A program made the position numbers and the translations under genes. Shown here in pieces: positions 21,965-23,202 of a stretch of DNA of 23,202 bases. Position 1 is the first letter of the stretch; every line of letters begins with the position of its first letter. This DNA comes from an uncultured Allofournierella sp. (GTDB taxonomy: Bacteria > Bacillota > Clostridia > Oscillospirales > Ruminococcaceae). The DNA lies in contig CALWNE010000042.1 in NCBI GenBank assembly GCA_944382705.1, positions 1 to 23,202 of the forward strand. Reading direction: 5' to 3'. The notes beneath the pieces were generated by a model, which was not told the DNA's origin, did no database searches, and was given only the letters and a program-made list of their open reading frames with translations.

Positions 21965-23023
21965 ATGAAACGCTATTTGATTACCGGCTGCGCCGGTTTT
22001 ATTGGCTCCAACTATGTGTACTATATGCTCAACAAGCATACCGACATCCAGTTGGTGAACCTGGATAAACTCACCTACGCAGGCAACCTGGAAAACCTGA
22101 AAGGGGTAGAAGGGGACGAACGGCACATCTTTGTGCAGGGCGACATCTGCGACCGGGAGCTGGTGAGCAGCCTGTTTGCCCAGTACGACTTTGACTATGT
22201 GGTAAACTTTGCAGCCGAGAGCCATGTGGACCGGAGCATTGCCAACCCCGAAATCTTTGTGGAAACCAATGTGCTGGGCACCGTGAACCTGCTGCAGTGT
22301 GCCAAGAACGCCTGGTACAAGGACGGCAAGTGGGCCGAGGGCAAAAAGTATGTGCAGGTTTCCACCGATGAGGTGTACGGCAGCCTGGGCGATGAGGGCT
22401 TCTTTATGGAAACCACCCCTCTGTGCCCCCACAGCCCCTACTCTTCCAGCAAGGCCAGCGCCGATATGTTTGTAATGGCCTTCCATGATACCTACGGTAT
22501 GCCGGTGAACATCACCCGCTGCTCCAACAACTACGGCCCCTACCAGTTCCCCGAAAAGCTGATTCCCCTCATGATTAACAATGTGAAGAATCACAAAAAG
22601 CTGCCCGTGTACGGCGACGGCATGAATGTGCGGGACTGGCTGTATGTGGAGGACCACTGCAAGGCCATCGACATGGTAACGGAGAATGGCCGTGTGGGTG
22701 AGGTGTACAATGTGGGCGGCCACAACGAACGCCCCAACATCTTTATTGTAAAGACCATCATCCAGCAGCTCCACGACCGCCTGGCCGACGAGGGCATCAA
22801 TGAGGAACTGATTGAGTATGTGGCCGACCGTCTGGGTCACGACCGCCGCTATGGCATCGACCCCACCAAGATTCGTGAGGAGCTGGGCTGGTACCCGGAA
22901 ACCAGCTTTGAGGTGGGCATTGTGAAAACCATCGATTGGTACCTGGCCAACGAGGAATGGATGAACAATGTTACCAGCGGCAACTACCAGAAATACTACG
23001 AGGAGATGTACAAAAACAAATAA
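21965..23023 (+). CDS. rfbB: dTDP-glucose 4,6-dehydratase RfbB (RmlB)
   Basis: This 352-residue NAD-dependent enzyme converts dTDP-glucose to dTDP-4-keto-6-deoxyglucose, the second step of dTDP-rhamnose synthesis. The NAD-binding GCAGFIGSN is at 8-16, followed by LVNLDKLTYAGNLENL. NFAAESHVDRSI is the family signature. The active site has T134-D135-E136 (STDEVYG) and Y159-x3-K163 (YSSSK). RCSNNYGPYQFPEKLIPLMI and YVEDHCKAI complete the pattern. The length is typical. ATG 21965 follows AAGGAGA; an in-frame ATG at 21938 lies upstream of that site. It is the last gene of the cluster and is closed by a terminator. Confidence 0.97.
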   Translation: MKRYLITGCAGFIGSNYVYYMLNKHTDIQLVNLDKLTYAGNLENLKGVEGDERHIFVQGDICDRELVSSLFAQYDFDYVVNFAAESHVDRSIANPEIFVETNVLGTVNLLQCAKNAWYKDGKWAEGKKYVQVSTDEVYGSLGDEGFFMETTPLCPHSPYSSSKASADMFVMAFHDTYGMPVNITRCSNNYGPYQFPEKLIPLMINNVKNHKKLPVYGDGMNVRDWLYVEDHCKAIDMVTENGRVGEVYNVGGHNERPNIFIVKTIIQQLHDRLADEGINEELIEYVADRLGHDRRYGIDPTKIREELGWYPETSFEVGIVKTIDWYLANEEWMNNVTSGNYQKYYEEMYKNK

Positions 23024-23050
23024 GAGTTTTGTACCTTCTGGGTTAAAAAC

Positions 23051-23080
23051 AAAAGCCCCTGCCGCATAGCAGGGGCTTTT
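23051..23080 (+). terminator. Intrinsic terminator of the rfb genes
   Basis: AAAAGCCCCTGC (23051-23062) pairs perfectly with GCAGGGGCTTTT (23069-23080) around CGCATA. The A and T ends make it usable in both directions. Confidence 0.93.
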
Positions 23081-23090
23081 CAGCCTGTCG

Positions 23091-23118
23091 AAAAAGGTCG
23101 CCAAAAGGCGGCCTTTTT
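23091..23118 (+). terminator. Second perfect hairpin after rfbB
   Basis: A 12-bp stem with A-rich and T-rich ends and an AAAA loop lies 10 bases behind the rfb terminator. It can act as a terminator in both directions. It may belong to the next element rather than to rfbB. Confidence 0.75.
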
Positions 23119-23142
23119 CTCGTATCATGGAAGAAAATGGGG

Positions 23143-23148
23143 TATAAT
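23143..23148 (+). promoter_or_regulatory. -10 box TATAAT near the right edge
   Basis: TATAAT at 23143-23148 matches the consensus exactly. The -35 region at the right distance (around 23120-23125, TCGTAT) is poor. Transcription would start near 23155, only about 11 bases before the open frame at 23166. Confidence 0.5.
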
Positions 23149-23165
23149 GGTGTAGGGTGATAAAA

Positions 23166-23202
23166 ATGCTGGTAAAGAACACAGAAAATCGAGGACAGCT
23201 GG
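23166..23202 (+). CDS. Start of an open reading frame, possibly an IS1182-family transposase (cut by window end)
   Basis: ATG 23166 opens a frame of 12 complete codons to the window edge, coding MLVKNTENRGQL. A weak ribosome binding site AGGGTGA is at 23155-23161. From memory of the family, IS1182-type transposases of Firmicutes often begin with a similar stretch of the form ML-x-K-N-x-x-N-R-x-Q-L-E. Twelve residues are too few to prove this. Another small protein gene or a chance frame remains possible. Confidence 0.4.
   Translation, partial: MLVKNTENRGQL

Larger units (their letters stand above)
23085..23202 (+). mobile_element. Possible left end of an IS1182-type insertion sequence (partial)
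   Basis: Just after the rfb terminator a second perfect hairpin appears: AAAAAGGTCGCC (23091-23102) with GGCGGCCTTTTT (23107-23118), one G-U pair, loop AAAA. It is followed by a TATAAT box (23143-23148) and a short open frame that resembles a transposase start. Insertion sequences often carry such a terminal hairpin, which blocks read-through from outside. The exact end and any target duplication cannot be fixed, because the right end lies outside the window. The boundary near 23085 is a guess. Confidence 0.35.

Noticed and set aside
1..23202. CRISPR arrays, toxin-antitoxin pairs, phage genes or other defence islands
   Set aside because: No regularly spaced repeats and no recognisable genes of these kinds were found. 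Apart from the right edge, the window is mainly conserved housekeeping DNA.

Overview
All genes in this window lie on the + strand. The DNA is GC-rich and looks like the chromosome of a Gram-positive anaerobe of the Clostridia, most likely Oscillospiraceae/Ruminococcaceae (Faecalibacterium, Subdoligranulum or Gemmiger relatives). The placement is inferred from tRNAs with encoded CCA ends, a one-chain dimeric glycyl-tRNA synthetase with a Cys-x2-Cys pair insert, the Firmicutes gene order rimP-nusA-ylxR-ylxQ-infB-rbfA-nrnA-truB-ribF-rpsO-pnp, strong GGAGG-type ribosome binding sites, and a three-gene anaerobe-type molybdenum hydroxylase. No species can be named from the sequence alone.

Layout. 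1-160: the end of tRNA-Val(UAC), a complete tRNA-Phe(GAA) and a terminator. 161-3990: a promoter, a structured leader and a three-gene operon for a molybdenum hydroxylase of the xanthine dehydrogenase/aldehyde oxidase family (FAD, 2x[2Fe-2S] and molybdopterin subunits), closed by a strong terminator. 3991-8051: promoter and glycyl-tRNA synthetase gene, an M29 aminopeptidase gene, and a membrane acyltransferase gene whose predicted start lies inside the aminopeptidase gene. 8024-16193: the translation/transcription 'nusA-infB' operon. Its promoter overlaps the stop codon of the acyltransferase gene and is followed at once by a GNRA-loop terminator, a likely attenuator. 16188-19014: rpsO and pnp, each with a structured leader, closed by a very strong terminator. 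19070-23080: a glycosyltransferase gene followed by rfbA, rfbD and rfbB of the dTDP-L-rhamnose pathway, closed by a terminator. rfbC is not in this stretch. 23085-23202: a second hairpin, a TATAAT box and the first 12 codons of an open frame that resembles the start of an IS1182-type transposase.

How the genes work together. RimP, RbfA, S15, IF-2 and YlxQ serve 30S ribosome assembly and translation initiation. NusA and YlxR connect transcription and RNA processing. TruB modifies tRNA, NrnA and PNPase complete RNA decay, and RibF makes FMN/FAD, the flavin cofactor type also used by the molybdenum hydroxylase at the left. The right-hand cluster makes dTDP-rhamnose and probably transfers a sugar to a cell-surface polymer.

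I found no clearly new protein system. The most interesting signals are RNA-level ones: a possible Shine-Dalgarno-sequestering pseudoknot in the rpsO leader, a long imperfect duplex before pnp, an attenuator-like terminator before rimP, and mutually exclusive hairpins in the leader of the molybdenum hydroxylase operon.
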